Of a DNA stretch of 9,170 bases, positions 1-6,693 are shown in pieces (positions within the stretch are counted from its first letter, which is position 1; each line of letters opens with the position of its first letter). The DNA is from Oscillospiraceae bacterium UBA1230 (GTDB lineage: Bacteria > Bacillota > Clostridia > Oscillospirales > Oscillospiraceae), in contig DBWU01000006.1 in the NCBI GenBank assembly GCA_002309395.1, forward strand, positions 7,894-17,063, in the 5' to 3' direction. Below the pieces are notes generated by a model, which was not told the origin of the DNA, searched no databases, and saw only the letters and a program-made list of their open reading frames with translations. The position numbers and the translations under genes are program-made.

Positions 1-803
1 ATCCACCACGTGGCGTAGGTGGAGAATTTATACCCCTTGGTGTAATCGAACTTTTCCACCGCCTTGATAAGACCCAGATTGCCCTCCTGGATCAAATCAA
101 GGAACAGCATACCGCGCCCCACGTACCGTTTGGCAATGGATACCACCAGACGCAGGTTTGCCTCCGCCAGCTTCTGCTTGGCGATCTCGCCGCGCTTGAG
201 ATCCGCTTCCAACTGTTCTTTTTCCTCGGCGGAGAGCGTTTCAACCTGTTCCTGCACCTGCTGTAAACGCTCTTGAGCCGCGCTGCCTGCCACCATGTCG
301 GTCGCCAGTACCACTTCCTCGTCGGCGTTCAACAGGGGAACCTTGCCGATCTCCTTCAGATACATCCGCACGGGATCGTCGATATTGAAGCTGTCCACCA
401 GCGCATTGGGATCGACCAGCTCTTCCTCTTCGATCTCCGCGATCTCCTCGATGGGCGGCTCCGCATCCTCCGGCAGATCGTTCATAAAGTCGTCGGCGTT
501 GAGCTCGATGCCCAACCGATCCAGCGATTCGTAGATCTGCTCCACCTGCTCGCTTTCCAGATCAAACTCATCCAGCAGATCGGTCAGATCGCCAGGATCC
601 AGCTTGTTCTTTTTTTTGCCCTTTTGAAACAGATCCTTCAGTCGTTCGTTGGTTTGCAGCAGAGCGGCGGCAGGCAAAGCGGCGATCGCGGCATCGTCCA
701 GTTTGCTGCACTTTTCTTTCTTTGCCGATTCCGGGGCGTCATGCTCCGACAGAAACTGATCCGCCATTTCCTCCAGCTGCTGTTCATTCAATTCCTTTTC
801 CAT
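1..803 (-). CDS. rpoD: RNA polymerase primary sigma factor RpoD (sigma-70/sigma-A), 3' part cut off by window edge
   Basis: This is the housekeeping sigma factor, which directs core RNA polymerase to -10/-35 promoters. The 267 visible codons hold an acidic, Lys-containing N-terminal section (region 1.1-like, about residues 1–130), region 1.2 (DDPVRMYLKEIGKVPLL, residues 142–158), a short non-conserved linker rich in Gln/Glu (173–205), and the start of region 2 with the near-invariant NLRLVVSIAKRYVGRG and LIQEGNLGLIKAVEKFDY blocks, ending at YATWW (263–267). Regions 2.4, 3 and 4 lie outside the window, so promoter-recognition residues cannot be checked. The ATG at 803 was chosen because GGAGGAGG lies 4–8 bases upstream on the minus strand and because the protein then begins MEKELNEQQLEE, as expected for the family. 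The start lies inside the end of dnaG (20-base overlap), so the two genes are probably co-transcribed and translationally coupled. Identity is seen directly and is very secure. Confidence 0.97.
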   Translation of the reverse strand, partial: MEKELNEQQLEEMADQFLSEHDAPESAKKEKCSKLDDAAIAALPAAALLQTNERLKDLFQKGKKKNKLDPGDLTDLLDEFDLESEQVEQIYESLDRLGIELNADDFMNDLPEDAEPPIEEIAEIEEEELVDPNALVDSFNIDDPVRMYLKEIGKVPLLNADEEVVLATDMVAGSAAQERLQQVQEQVETLSAEEKEQLEADLKRGEIAKQKLAEANLRLVVSIAKRYVGRGMLFLDLIQEGNLGLIKAVEKFDYTKGYKFSTYATWW

Positions 804-2580
804 GGCGTCCTCCTCCATATCCCTTCGTTTTTTTGAATGTATCTCTTGCGGCGGCGAGAGGGTCCCGCCCCTCGATACCGCCGCGTTTTTCCGCCTCACG
901 CCGAATGACCGCCACGTAGTCCGCCAGCGCCTGAGGCGCATTGGCAGGGGACTCCGGCTTTTGCAAAACGGCGGTCAGATGGCTCATCTCCGCCTCTGAC
1001 AGTTCAGCACCTAACCGCGCGATGCTCTGTGCCGGCTGTGCGTTCGGACTATCCAACAGGAATTGATAGACGCGCCCCAGAAGCGGTGAGGAAAATTCCT
1101 CCGGCAGGACGGGCGGCGCGGGACGGAACAGAGAATCGTCCTGCATCAGAAGCCGTATCACGCCCTCTTCCGCCATGGCGCTTCGCAGATCGGTATAGCG
1201 GATACCACGCTCCTTTGGCTGCAGTACGGCGGACACGTTCGTCTCCTGCTTTTCCCGTTGCCGCCGCTTGGTGAACGCCTGCTTTTTCCGCTGACGCTCC
1301 ACCTCCAGGCGCAATGCTTCCGCCGTCAATCCGGCGGCTTGGGCGGCACGCACCGTATAGACTTCGCGTTCCACCGCGTTGGAGAGTTTCCCCAGCTCCG
1401 CGCTGATCTCGGCGGCATAGGCGATCCGTTCTTCGTCATTTTGCAAATCGTATTTCGCCGCGATCTGGGTCATGCGGAATTCCGTGCCGCCGCTGCTGCC
1501 GGAGAGCAGACGCTCAAAAGCGTCGGCGCCGTGGGCCTTGATGAAATCGTCCGCGTCCTGTTTTTCCGGCTTTCCGTCCACCATGCGGTTGGGGAGCCGC
1601 AGGACCTTTACCGTAAATTCGGAGTTATTCAACAGCTCCAGTGCGCGCTGTGTCGCCAACTGGCCGGCCTTATCGTTATCGTAGCACAGCACCAGCTCCT
1701 TGGTGTAGCGGCTCAAAAGACGCACCTGCTCCTGGGTCAGCGCCGTGCCCATAGACGCTACGGCGTTGTCAAACCCTGCCTGATGGAGCGTGACCACGTC
1801 CAGATTCCCTTCGCAGAGGATGATGTTGGGACGCTTCGTCTTTTTTGCCAGATTCAAGCCGTACAGCGTACGGCGTTTGCTATATACGATGGTTTCCGGC
1901 GAGTTGAGGTATTTCGGCTCCGACTTGTCCAAGACGCGACTGCCGAAACCTACCACTTCGCCCCGTACGTCTACCACCGGCAAAATGAGCCGGTTGCGGA
2001 ACTTATCGTAAAATCCGCCTTTTTTGTTACTGACTACCAACCCTGCCTGCAAAAGCTCCGACTTGGAGTAGCCGCGGCGCGTCATCTCCTGTAGCAGCGT
2101 ATCCCACGCATCCGGCGCGGCGCCCATACCGAACCGCATGGCGACAGGCCGCCGGATCTGCCGCTTGGCGAGGTATTCCTGCACGGCGGCGCCCTGCGGC
2201 GACTGGAGCAGATCGTAGTAGAACCGCGCCGCCTCACGATTCAGCGCCAGAAGACGCTGACGCAGACGGGCGCTGCCGTCGTTTTCCTCCTCCGGCACAG
2301 GAAGATTGGCGCGTTTTGCCAGAAAACGCACCGCGTCGCCATAGGAGAGATTCTCCATCTCCATTACGAAATTGATCACGCCGCCGCCCTTATGGCAGCC
2401 AAAGCAGTGGTAAAACTGCTTGTCCGGCAGAACGTGGAACGAGGGCGTTTTCTCATTGTGGAACGGACAACAGCCCCAATAAGTACCTGCCTTGGCGGTC
2501 AGCGGCACGTAAGAGCCTACCACGTCCACAATATCACTTCGCGCCATCAACTCATCTATAAAGTTCCGGGGGAATGCCAC
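784..2580 (-). CDS. dnaG: DNA primase DnaG
   Basis: DNA primase makes the short RNA primers for leading- and lagging-strand synthesis and works with the replicative helicase. The 598 residues match the usual Gram-positive length. The N-terminal CHC2 zinc finger has ligands C38, H41, C59 and C62 (CCPFHNEKTPSF … HCFGCHKGG). The RNA polymerase core follows, with KYLNSPETIVYSK at about 223–235, then the Toprim metal site: E257 in CEGNLDV and D301/D303 in YDNDKAG. The last 130 or so residues are variable and fit the helicase-interacting domain. The start is a GTG at 2580, preceded by AAAGGAGG (2595–2588) with a 7-base gap. This is a better start than any internal Met and gives MAFPRNFIDELMARSDIVDVV, the normal N-terminus. 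The stop (TGA, 786–784) lies inside rpoD. The Toprim motif has Asn where many primases have Tyr (EGYxDV). The identity is secure. Confidence 0.98.
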   Translation of the reverse strand: MAFPRNFIDELMARSDIVDVVGSYVPLTAKAGTYWGCCPFHNEKTPSFHVLPDKQFYHCFGCHKGGGVINFVMEMENLSYGDAVRFLAKRANLPVPEEENDGSARLRQRLLALNREAARFYYDLLQSPQGAAVQEYLAKRQIRRPVAMRFGMGAAPDAWDTLLQEMTRRGYSKSELLQAGLVVSNKKGGFYDKFRNRLILPVVDVRGEVVGFGSRVLDKSEPKYLNSPETIVYSKRRTLYGLNLAKKTKRPNIILCEGNLDVVTLHQAGFDNAVASMGTALTQEQVRLLSRYTKELVLCYDNDKAGQLATQRALELLNNSEFTVKVLRLPNRMVDGKPEKQDADDFIKAHGADAFERLLSGSSGGTEFRMTQIAAKYDLQNDEERIAYAAEISAELGKLSNAVEREVYTVRAAQAAGLTAEALRLEVERQRKKQAFTKRRQREKQETNVSAVLQPKERGIRYTDLRSAMAEEGVIRLLMQDDSLFRPAPPVLPEEFSSPLLGRVYQFLLDSPNAQPAQSIARLGAELSEAEMSHLTAVLQKPESPANAPQALADYVAVIRREAEKRGGIEGRDPLAAARDTFKKTKGYGGGRHGKGIE

Positions 2581-2587
2581 AAAACCG

Positions 2588-2595
2588 CCTCCTTT
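2588..2595 (-). promoter_or_regulatory. Ribosome binding site of dnaG
   Basis: AAAGGAGG on the minus strand, ending 7 bases before the GTG at 2580. This full-strength Shine–Dalgarno fixes the non-ATG start of the primase gene. Confidence 0.85.
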
Positions 2596-2603
2596 CGATC
2601 TTA

Positions 2604-2632
2604 TCTATATACTGCGCTTTTTTACCGACCAA
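2604..2632 (-). promoter_or_regulatory. Candidate promoter of dnaG-rpoD (proximal)
   Basis: On the minus strand TTGGTC (2632–2627) and TATAGA (2609–2604) are separated by 17 bases. Each hexamer is only a partial match to the sigma-A consensus (3 of 6 and 4 of 6). Transcription would start close to 2597, leaving a very short leader just ahead of the Shine–Dalgarno. Weak evidence; it competes with the distal candidate at 2661–2669. Confidence 0.35.
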
Positions 2633-2660
2633 ATATGTCCCACGCAAGTTCTTTTACTTT

Positions 2661-2669
2661 ACTATACCA
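2661..2669 (-). promoter_or_regulatory. Candidate extended -10 promoter of dnaG-rpoD (distal)
   Basis: The minus strand reads TGGTATAGT, a TGn extension followed by a 5-of-6 match to TATAAT. No convincing -35 box lies 16–18 bases upstream, which is tolerated by extended -10 promoters. It lies between the murC terminator and dnaG, where a promoter is needed because murC is terminated at 2710–2743. The leader to the GTG would be about 75 bases. Confidence 0.4.
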
Positions 2670-2709
2670 AAAAACTTTTGTATTTCCTCTTTTTTTTCAA
2701 AATTTTTTC

Positions 2710-2743
2710 AAAAAAACCGTGCGGTTCCCGAAGGAACCGCACG
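2710..2743 (-). terminator. Intrinsic terminator of murC
   Basis: Read on the minus strand, an 11-bp perfect GC-rich stem (2743–2733 with 2728–2718) closes on a TTCG loop with a C–G closing pair, which is the exceptionally stable cUUCGg tetraloop in RNA. One G and then seven T (2716–2710) follow. It begins 26 bases after the murC TAA. It separates murC from the dnaG-rpoD unit although all three genes share a strand. Confidence 0.93.
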
Positions 2744-2768
2744 AAAGTCCGCCGTATATGCCGCCGCG

Positions 2769-4163
2769 TTATGCTTCGCGCTTCAAAAGCGCCTCGCCGG
2801 CGCGGTAGATATCGCCGGCACCTACCGTCAAAATAAGGTCGCCGGGACGCGCCATGGCGGCAAGTGTATCCGTTACACGATCCAGCGTGGAGCAGTAGAC
2901 AGCCCCGTCGATCTCACGCGATAGATCCTGCGAGGAGATGCCGATATCGTTCTGCTCCCGGGCGGCGTAGATCTCCGCCAGGATCGTCACGTCCGGCAAT
3001 CGCAGTTCGGATACGAACCGGTCAAACAGCGCCTTGGTGCGAGAATAGGTATGGGGCTGGAAAGCGCAGATGATCCGCTCATAGGGCAGAGAACGCGCCA
3101 TAGCCAACAGCGCGTGCAGTTCGTCGGGGTGGTGGGCGTAGTCGTCGTAGACCTTGGCGCCGTGATACTCGCCCTTATACTCAAAGCGCCGACCGGCTCC
3201 GTGAAACGCCGCAAGACCCTGCTCCACTGCATGGGACGGGATCCCCAGCAGATACGCCGCGCAGGCGGCGGCAAGGGCGTTGGAGATATTGTGTATACCG
3301 CCTACCGACAGAGAAACGTGGGCATACCGCTCGCCGCGGATCACCACATCAAATTCCGGCAGAGCGTCGAAAAACGACACGTTATCGGCGTAGCAGTCGG
3401 CATTATGGTCGCGCAGACTGAACCAGAGGATCTTCCGCGTACAACCCTGTAACGTCTCCCGTGCGCCGGGGTCGTCGGCGTTGGCGATCACACAGCCTGC
3501 CTCCGGCGGTACCAGTTCGGCAAAGGCGCGGAAGGAACGCTCCACGTCCTGCAGATCCTTGAAAAAGTCCAGATGATCCGCCGCCACGTTCAAAATCACC
3601 GCCACGGTGGGGAAGAAGTTTAAAAAGGAATTGCAGTATTCACAGCTCTCTAAAATGATGGTATCGCCCTGTCCCACGCGATAGCCGGCGTGATGGAGAA
3701 GCGGCAACGTACCGCCAATCATCACCGTGGGGTCGGACTGCGCCGCCATGAAAATATGGGTCGCCATGGAAGTGGTGGTCGTTTTACCGTGGGTGCCGGA
3801 GATGCACAGGGCGTTACGGTAATCGCGCATAATGGCGCCCCACGCTTGAGACCGCTCGTATACGGGGATGCCCCGGGCGATCGCGCCGGCGATCTCCGGA
3901 TTCTCGTCCTTGACCGCCGCGGTGCGGATCACCAGATCGCAGTCCTTCAGGTTTTCGGCGCTGTGGCCGATCGCCACCGGGATCCCCAGACCGCGCAGGC
4001 GCGCCACCGTGGCGCTCTCGTTCATATCGGAGCCCTGTACGCGCAAGCCGCGACCTGCCAGCACCTCCGCCAGCGGACACATGGACACGCCGCCGATGCC
4101 GGAGAGGTGAACGCATACGCCGGGGCGCAGATAGGTGCGAATATCTTCGTGAGGATGAAACAT
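2769..4163 (-). CDS. murC: UDP-N-acetylmuramate–L-alanine ligase MurC
   Basis: This cytoplasmic ATP-dependent Mur ligase adds L-alanine to UDP-MurNAc, the first amino acid of the peptidoglycan stem peptide. The order of motifs is that of MurC: a nucleotide-binding N-domain (VHLSGIGGVSMCPLAEVLAGRG, here residues 18–39), the ATP P-loop SGTHGKTTTT (122–131), the acidic LESCEYCNSFL (171–181), NVAADHLDF (192–200), HNISNALAA (291–299), AGRRFEYKG (323–331), the C-domain DDYAHHPDE (340–348) and FQPHTYSRTK (368–377). Its 464 residues are normal. I chose the ATG at 4163 because GGAGG lies 7 bases upstream. An in-frame ATG 24 bases further upstream (4187) would put the ribosome site inside the coding region and adds residues foreign to the family. 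The gene has its own promoter (4203–4231) and terminator, so it is probably monocistronic. Confidence 0.97.
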   Translation of the reverse strand: MFHPHEDIRTYLRPGVCVHLSGIGGVSMCPLAEVLAGRGLRVQGSDMNESATVARLRGLGIPVAIGHSAENLKDCDLVIRTAAVKDENPEIAGAIARGIPVYERSQAWGAIMRDYRNALCISGTHGKTTTTSMATHIFMAAQSDPTVMIGGTLPLLHHAGYRVGQGDTIILESCEYCNSFLNFFPTVAVILNVAADHLDFFKDLQDVERSFRAFAELVPPEAGCVIANADDPGARETLQGCTRKILWFSLRDHNADCYADNVSFFDALPEFDVVIRGERYAHVSLSVGGIHNISNALAAACAAYLLGIPSHAVEQGLAAFHGAGRRFEYKGEYHGAKVYDDYAHHPDELHALLAMARSLPYERIICAFQPHTYSRTKALFDRFVSELRLPDVTILAEIYAAREQNDIGISSQDLSREIDGAVYCSTLDRVTDTLAAMARPGDLILTVGAGDIYRAGEALLKREA

Positions 4164-4181
4164 ACGGTTGCCTCCAAACGA

Positions 4182-4210
4182 TTGCATTTTTTGCTGAAGA
4201 ATATTATAAT
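4182..4210 (+). promoter_or_regulatory. cca promoter (sigma-A type)
   Basis: TTGCAT (4182–4187), a 17-base spacer, then a perfect TATAAT (4205–4210). The start point is expected near 4217, leaving a leader of about 67 bases before the GTG at 4284. The -35 lies within the murC leader, and the murC -35 lies within the cca leader, so polymerase can probably occupy only one direction at a time. Confidence 0.78.
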
Positions 4211-4231
4211 ACGCCGTAGCGAGAAGTGCAA
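4203..4231 (-). promoter_or_regulatory. murC promoter (sigma-A type)
   Basis: On the minus strand TTGCAC (4231–4226), a 17-base spacer, then a perfect TATAAT (4208–4203). The start point is expected near 4196, giving a leader of about 33 bases that contains the murC Shine–Dalgarno. The -10 is half of the palindrome TATTATAATA (4202–4211), which it shares with the cca promoter on the other strand. Confidence 0.8.
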
Positions 4232-4283
4232 CGGGTATTGTACCGAATCATTTGCCGAAAGGGAGCGAAAGGGGGCGGAAAGT

Positions 4284-5606
4284 GTGTTGCCGCAAGCGGT
4301 TGATGGGATTTTGCGTTCGTTGGAAGAGGCGGGGTTTTCCGCCTACGCCGTGGGTGGCTGTGTGCGTGATCTGCTGCTGTGCCGTACGCCGCGGGATTGG
4401 GACGTTACCACGTCCGCCCGGCCGGAACAGGTGATGGCGCTCTTTGCGCCCCACGCGATCCCCACAGGATTACTCCATGGCACGGTAACGGTGTGTCAAG
4501 GCGGTGAACGCTTTGAGGTTACCACATTCCGCGCGGACGGGGCGTATTCCGACCATCGCCATCCCGACAGCGTGGAGTTTTCCGGCAGGCTCGAAGACGA
4601 TCTGGCGCGACGGGATTTCACGATCGGCGCTATGGCAATGGATCGCCGCGGCGAGATCGTGGACCTCTTTGGCGGTCGGGACGATCTGGATCGCGGCTCG
4701 TTGCGCTGTGTGGGGGACGCGTCGGCGCGTTTTGAGGAGGACGCACTGCGGATCATGCGATTACTGCGCTTTGCCTCCGAGCTGGATTTTTCCATAGACC
4801 CGGACACGGAGCGTGCCGCTCGGGAGGGGCGCGGCGCACTGCGCTATATCGCGCCGGAGCGTTTGCGCGAGGAAATGAGCCGCCTCCTGTGCGGTAAGGC
4901 GGTCTGCCGCGTATTGCGGAGCTACCCGGATATCATCGGGACGTTTCTGCCGGAGATCCTGCCCACGGTGGGTCTGGATCAAAAGAACCCCCACCACTGC
5001 TACGACGTGTGGGGGCATACCGCCCATGCGGTGGCGTCGTCTCCGCCGGAGCCTCTTATCCGTTGGACGCTTTTATTCCACGATCTTGGCAAGGGGAAAT
5101 GCTTTACAGTGGATGAAGGCGGCGTGGGGCATTTTTACGGTCACGGCGCGATCAGCACGACGCTTGCCGAGCAGATCATGGCACGCTTGCGGTTTGATCA
5201 TGACAGCCGCCGTTGTATTTTGCAGTTGGTGGACTGGCACGACCGGGACATTCCGCGCACACGCAAGAGTTTGCGCCGGGCGCTGAACCGACTGGGAGAG
5301 GATGGCTTGCGCCGCCTCATCACCGTGAAACGCGCCGATAACGCGGCACAGGCGCCGGCGTATTTTGCGCCGGTACAGCACGAGCTGGATCTTGCAGAGG
5401 AGATCGTAGCGGAGTTACTGGCGGAGGACGCGTGCTTTTCCCTGCGTCAGTTGGCGGTAAACGGCAGGGATATGATGGCGCTTGGCTTGAGAGGTCAACA
5501 GATCGGCGCCATGCTCCAACATCTCCTGTCGGAGGTGCTGGAGGAGCATTTACCCAACGAACGGGAGATACTGCTCCACGAAGCGGAGCAAAAGAAAGAG
5601 GTGTAA
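4284..5606 (+). CDS. cca: CCA tRNA nucleotidyltransferase (poly(A) polymerase family) with C-terminal HD domain
   Basis: The enzyme adds or repairs the 3'-CCA end of tRNAs using CTP and ATP. The head and neck of a class II nucleotidyltransferase are clear: YAVGGCVRDLLL (21–32), the metal-binding RDWDVTT with D38 and D40, RRDFTIGAMAMD (109–120), DLFGG (127–131) and EEDALRIMRLLRFA (151–164). An HD-type region follows (GHTAHAV at 244–250, LLFHDLGKGK at 263–272, HFYGHG at 283–288), which is common in bacterial CCA enzymes and may give phosphohydrolase activity. The open frame continues far upstream, but that part is antisense to murC. I start at the GTG at 4284, preceded by AAAGGGGG with 8 bases between, giving 440 residues. 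The TTG at 4287 is the alternative. Poly(A) polymerase I is an unlikely alternative, given the HD region and the Firmicute context. The stop codon lies inside the terminator hairpin. Confidence 0.93.
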   Translation: MLPQAVDGILRSLEEAGFSAYAVGGCVRDLLLCRTPRDWDVTTSARPEQVMALFAPHAIPTGLLHGTVTVCQGGERFEVTTFRADGAYSDHRHPDSVEFSGRLEDDLARRDFTIGAMAMDRRGEIVDLFGGRDDLDRGSLRCVGDASARFEEDALRIMRLLRFASELDFSIDPDTERAAREGRGALRYIAPERLREEMSRLLCGKAVCRVLRSYPDIIGTFLPEILPTVGLDQKNPHHCYDVWGHTAHAVASSPPEPLIRWTLLFHDLGKGKCFTVDEGGVGHFYGHGAISTTLAEQIMARLRFDHDSRRCILQLVDWHDRDIPRTRKSLRRALNRLGEDGLRRLITVKRADNAAQAPAYFAPVQHELDLAEEIVAELLAEDACFSLRQLAVNGRDMMALGLRGQQIGAMLQHLLSEVLEEHLPNEREILLHEAEQKKEV

Positions 5607-5633
5607 AGCGTAACAGCTTTACACCTCTTTTTT
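5595..5633. terminator. Bidirectional terminator between cca and the transporter gene
   Basis: A 15-bp perfect stem (5595–5609 with 5616–5630) closes on a 6-base loop (5610–5615). On the plus strand six T (5628–5633) end the hairpin. On the minus strand the A-rich left flank gives TTTCTTTT. Both stop codons, TAA of cca at 5604–5606 and TAA of the transporter gene at 5621–5619, are part of the stem. Confidence 0.93.
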
Positions 5634-6500
5634 ATCTTGCGCTTTGTGACTGCCCAACTCCATCCACAGAAGACTGATCAGCATGATGGCGGCGCCGAGA
5701 TAGCCGCGCAGGGGCAGGACCTCACCGGCAATGAAAAACGCCACCAGCGCGGCGAACACCGGCTCCAGCGTGAAGATCAGTCCCACGTGGCTGGCGTCAG
5801 TATGCTGTTGCTGTACCGTCTGGATAATGAACGCCGCGCCGGAGCAGAACAGCCCTAAGAACAGCGCGCCGCCCCAGACGGCGCCGCTTTGCGGCAGAGA
5901 GGGCGTTTCCAGCACCAGTGACAGCGCCAGCGTGATCACCGCTACCACGCCCAGATTGCACACGCCCAGCGCCACAGGGTCCACGTCGCTGCGCTGTACG
6001 GCGCGTTCGGTCAGTACCAGATCCAGACTGTAGCAAACCGCCACGCCTACGCACAGGAGATCGCCTATGCGGGGGCGGAGGGATTCGTTCAGCGTCAAAA
6101 GCGCCAGACCTGCCGTACATAAAAGGAGCGCCGGTATCAGCCGTCGGGACGGCTTCACGCGATAGAGAAGCCAACCCGTGACAGGCGTAAAGACCACCGG
6201 CAACGCGCAGATGAATCCGGCGTTGGACAGGGAAGTGCGGCTCACGCCGTATCCGTAGAAGATGTAACAGCCGGCAAGCGCCAGTCCGATCAACAGCGCG
6301 TAGCGCAGCGTAACGCGGTTCACGCGCCGCAAGCGCCTGAAAAACACGGCGCCCAGCACCAAAAACGCGGCGGTAAAGCGAAAGGCGTTGAGAAACAGCG
6401 GCGGCATTTCCGTCATACAGAGGTCGGTGAGATAGTAGGACGCGCCCCAAAAGGCGGTGCAGAGCACCAGCAGAAGATCCGCCTTGAGTTGTTTGTTCAT
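5619..6500 (-). CDS. EamA/DMT-superfamily transporter (10-TM, RhaT/YdcZ-like exporter type)
   Basis: This is an integral membrane protein of 293 residues, the standard length for the drug/metabolite transporter superfamily. It has about ten hydrophobic segments arranged as two EamA repeats: repeat 1 from about residue 8 (LLLVLCTAFWGASYYLTD) to about 137, repeat 2 from about 146 (GDLLCVGVAVCYSLDLVL) to about 280. The second repeat ends with the typical FTLEPVFAALVAFFIAGE (243–260). Short basic loops (RRLRR at 55–59, KPSRR at 116–120) fit inside-positive topology. The family exports amino acids, metabolites or drugs; the sequence does not tell which substrate. The ATG at 6500 is preceded by AAAGGGG (6516–6510) with a 9-base gap. 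The gene is transcribed towards cca and shares its terminator. Family assignment is secure, substrate unknown. Confidence 0.93.
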   Translation of the reverse strand: MNKQLKADLLLVLCTAFWGASYYLTDLCMTEMPPLFLNAFRFTAAFLVLGAVFFRRLRRVNRVTLRYALLIGLALAGCYIFYGYGVSRTSLSNAGFICALPVVFTPVTGWLLYRVKPSRRLIPALLLCTAGLALLTLNESLRPRIGDLLCVGVAVCYSLDLVLTERAVQRSDVDPVALGVCNLGVVAVITLALSLVLETPSLPQSGAVWGGALFLGLFCSGAAFIIQTVQQQHTDASHVGLIFTLEPVFAALVAFFIAGEVLPLRGYLGAAIMLISLLWMELGSHKAQDKKEV

Positions 6501-6534
6501 GCCTTGACGCCCCTTTCATTCCCGATCTGATTGC

Positions 6535-6543
6535 AGTATACCA
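6535..6543 (-). promoter_or_regulatory. Promoter of the transporter gene (extended -10)
   Basis: The minus strand reads TGGTATACT, an extended -10 (TGn plus a 5-of-6 match to TATAAT), 34 bases upstream of the ATG. The hexamer 17 bases upstream (TTTCCT) is only a weak -35. Start point expected near 6528. Confidence 0.6.
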
Positions 6544-6606
6544 CAGCTTCGGCGAAAAGGAAAGCCGTATCCCGCACCGCCGCCGGTCCCATGCGGAAAA
6601 TTGCAG

Positions 6607-6635
6607 TTGTAGTTTCGCGGCAGATGTGTTAATAT
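6607..6635 (+). promoter_or_regulatory. Candidate promoter of the ACT-domain gene
   Basis: TTGTAG (6607–6612), a 17-base spacer ending in TGT, then TAATAT (6630–6635). The hexamers match the consensus only partly, but spacing and the TGn extension are right and no better candidate lies between the divergent genes. The first in-frame ATG (6634) overlaps this -10, which supports the downstream start. Confidence 0.35.
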
Positions 6636-6693
6636 GAGGACAAATCGGCGACATTTGTTCGCCGGTAAGGGACGAGGGAAGGAAACAAAAAGG

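Noticed and set aside
273..836. Plus-strand open frame opposite rpoD
   Set aside because: It is antisense to clearly conserved RpoD regions 1.2 and 2; its His/Leu-rich composition is typical of the complement of acidic coding sequence.
1258..2094. 278-codon plus-strand open frame inside dnaG
   Set aside because: It is antisense to unambiguous primase motifs and has no recognisable domain or ribosome site.
4164..4187. Alternative upstream ATG for murC at 4187
   Set aside because: It would place the strong GGAGG site inside the coding region. The ATG at 4163 is ideally spaced and fits the MurC N-terminus.
3690..4283. Upstream extension of the cca open frame (about 198 extra codons)
   Set aside because: It is antisense to murC, has no family similarity and lies upstream of the cca promoter. 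The CCA enzyme motifs begin just after the GTG at 4284.
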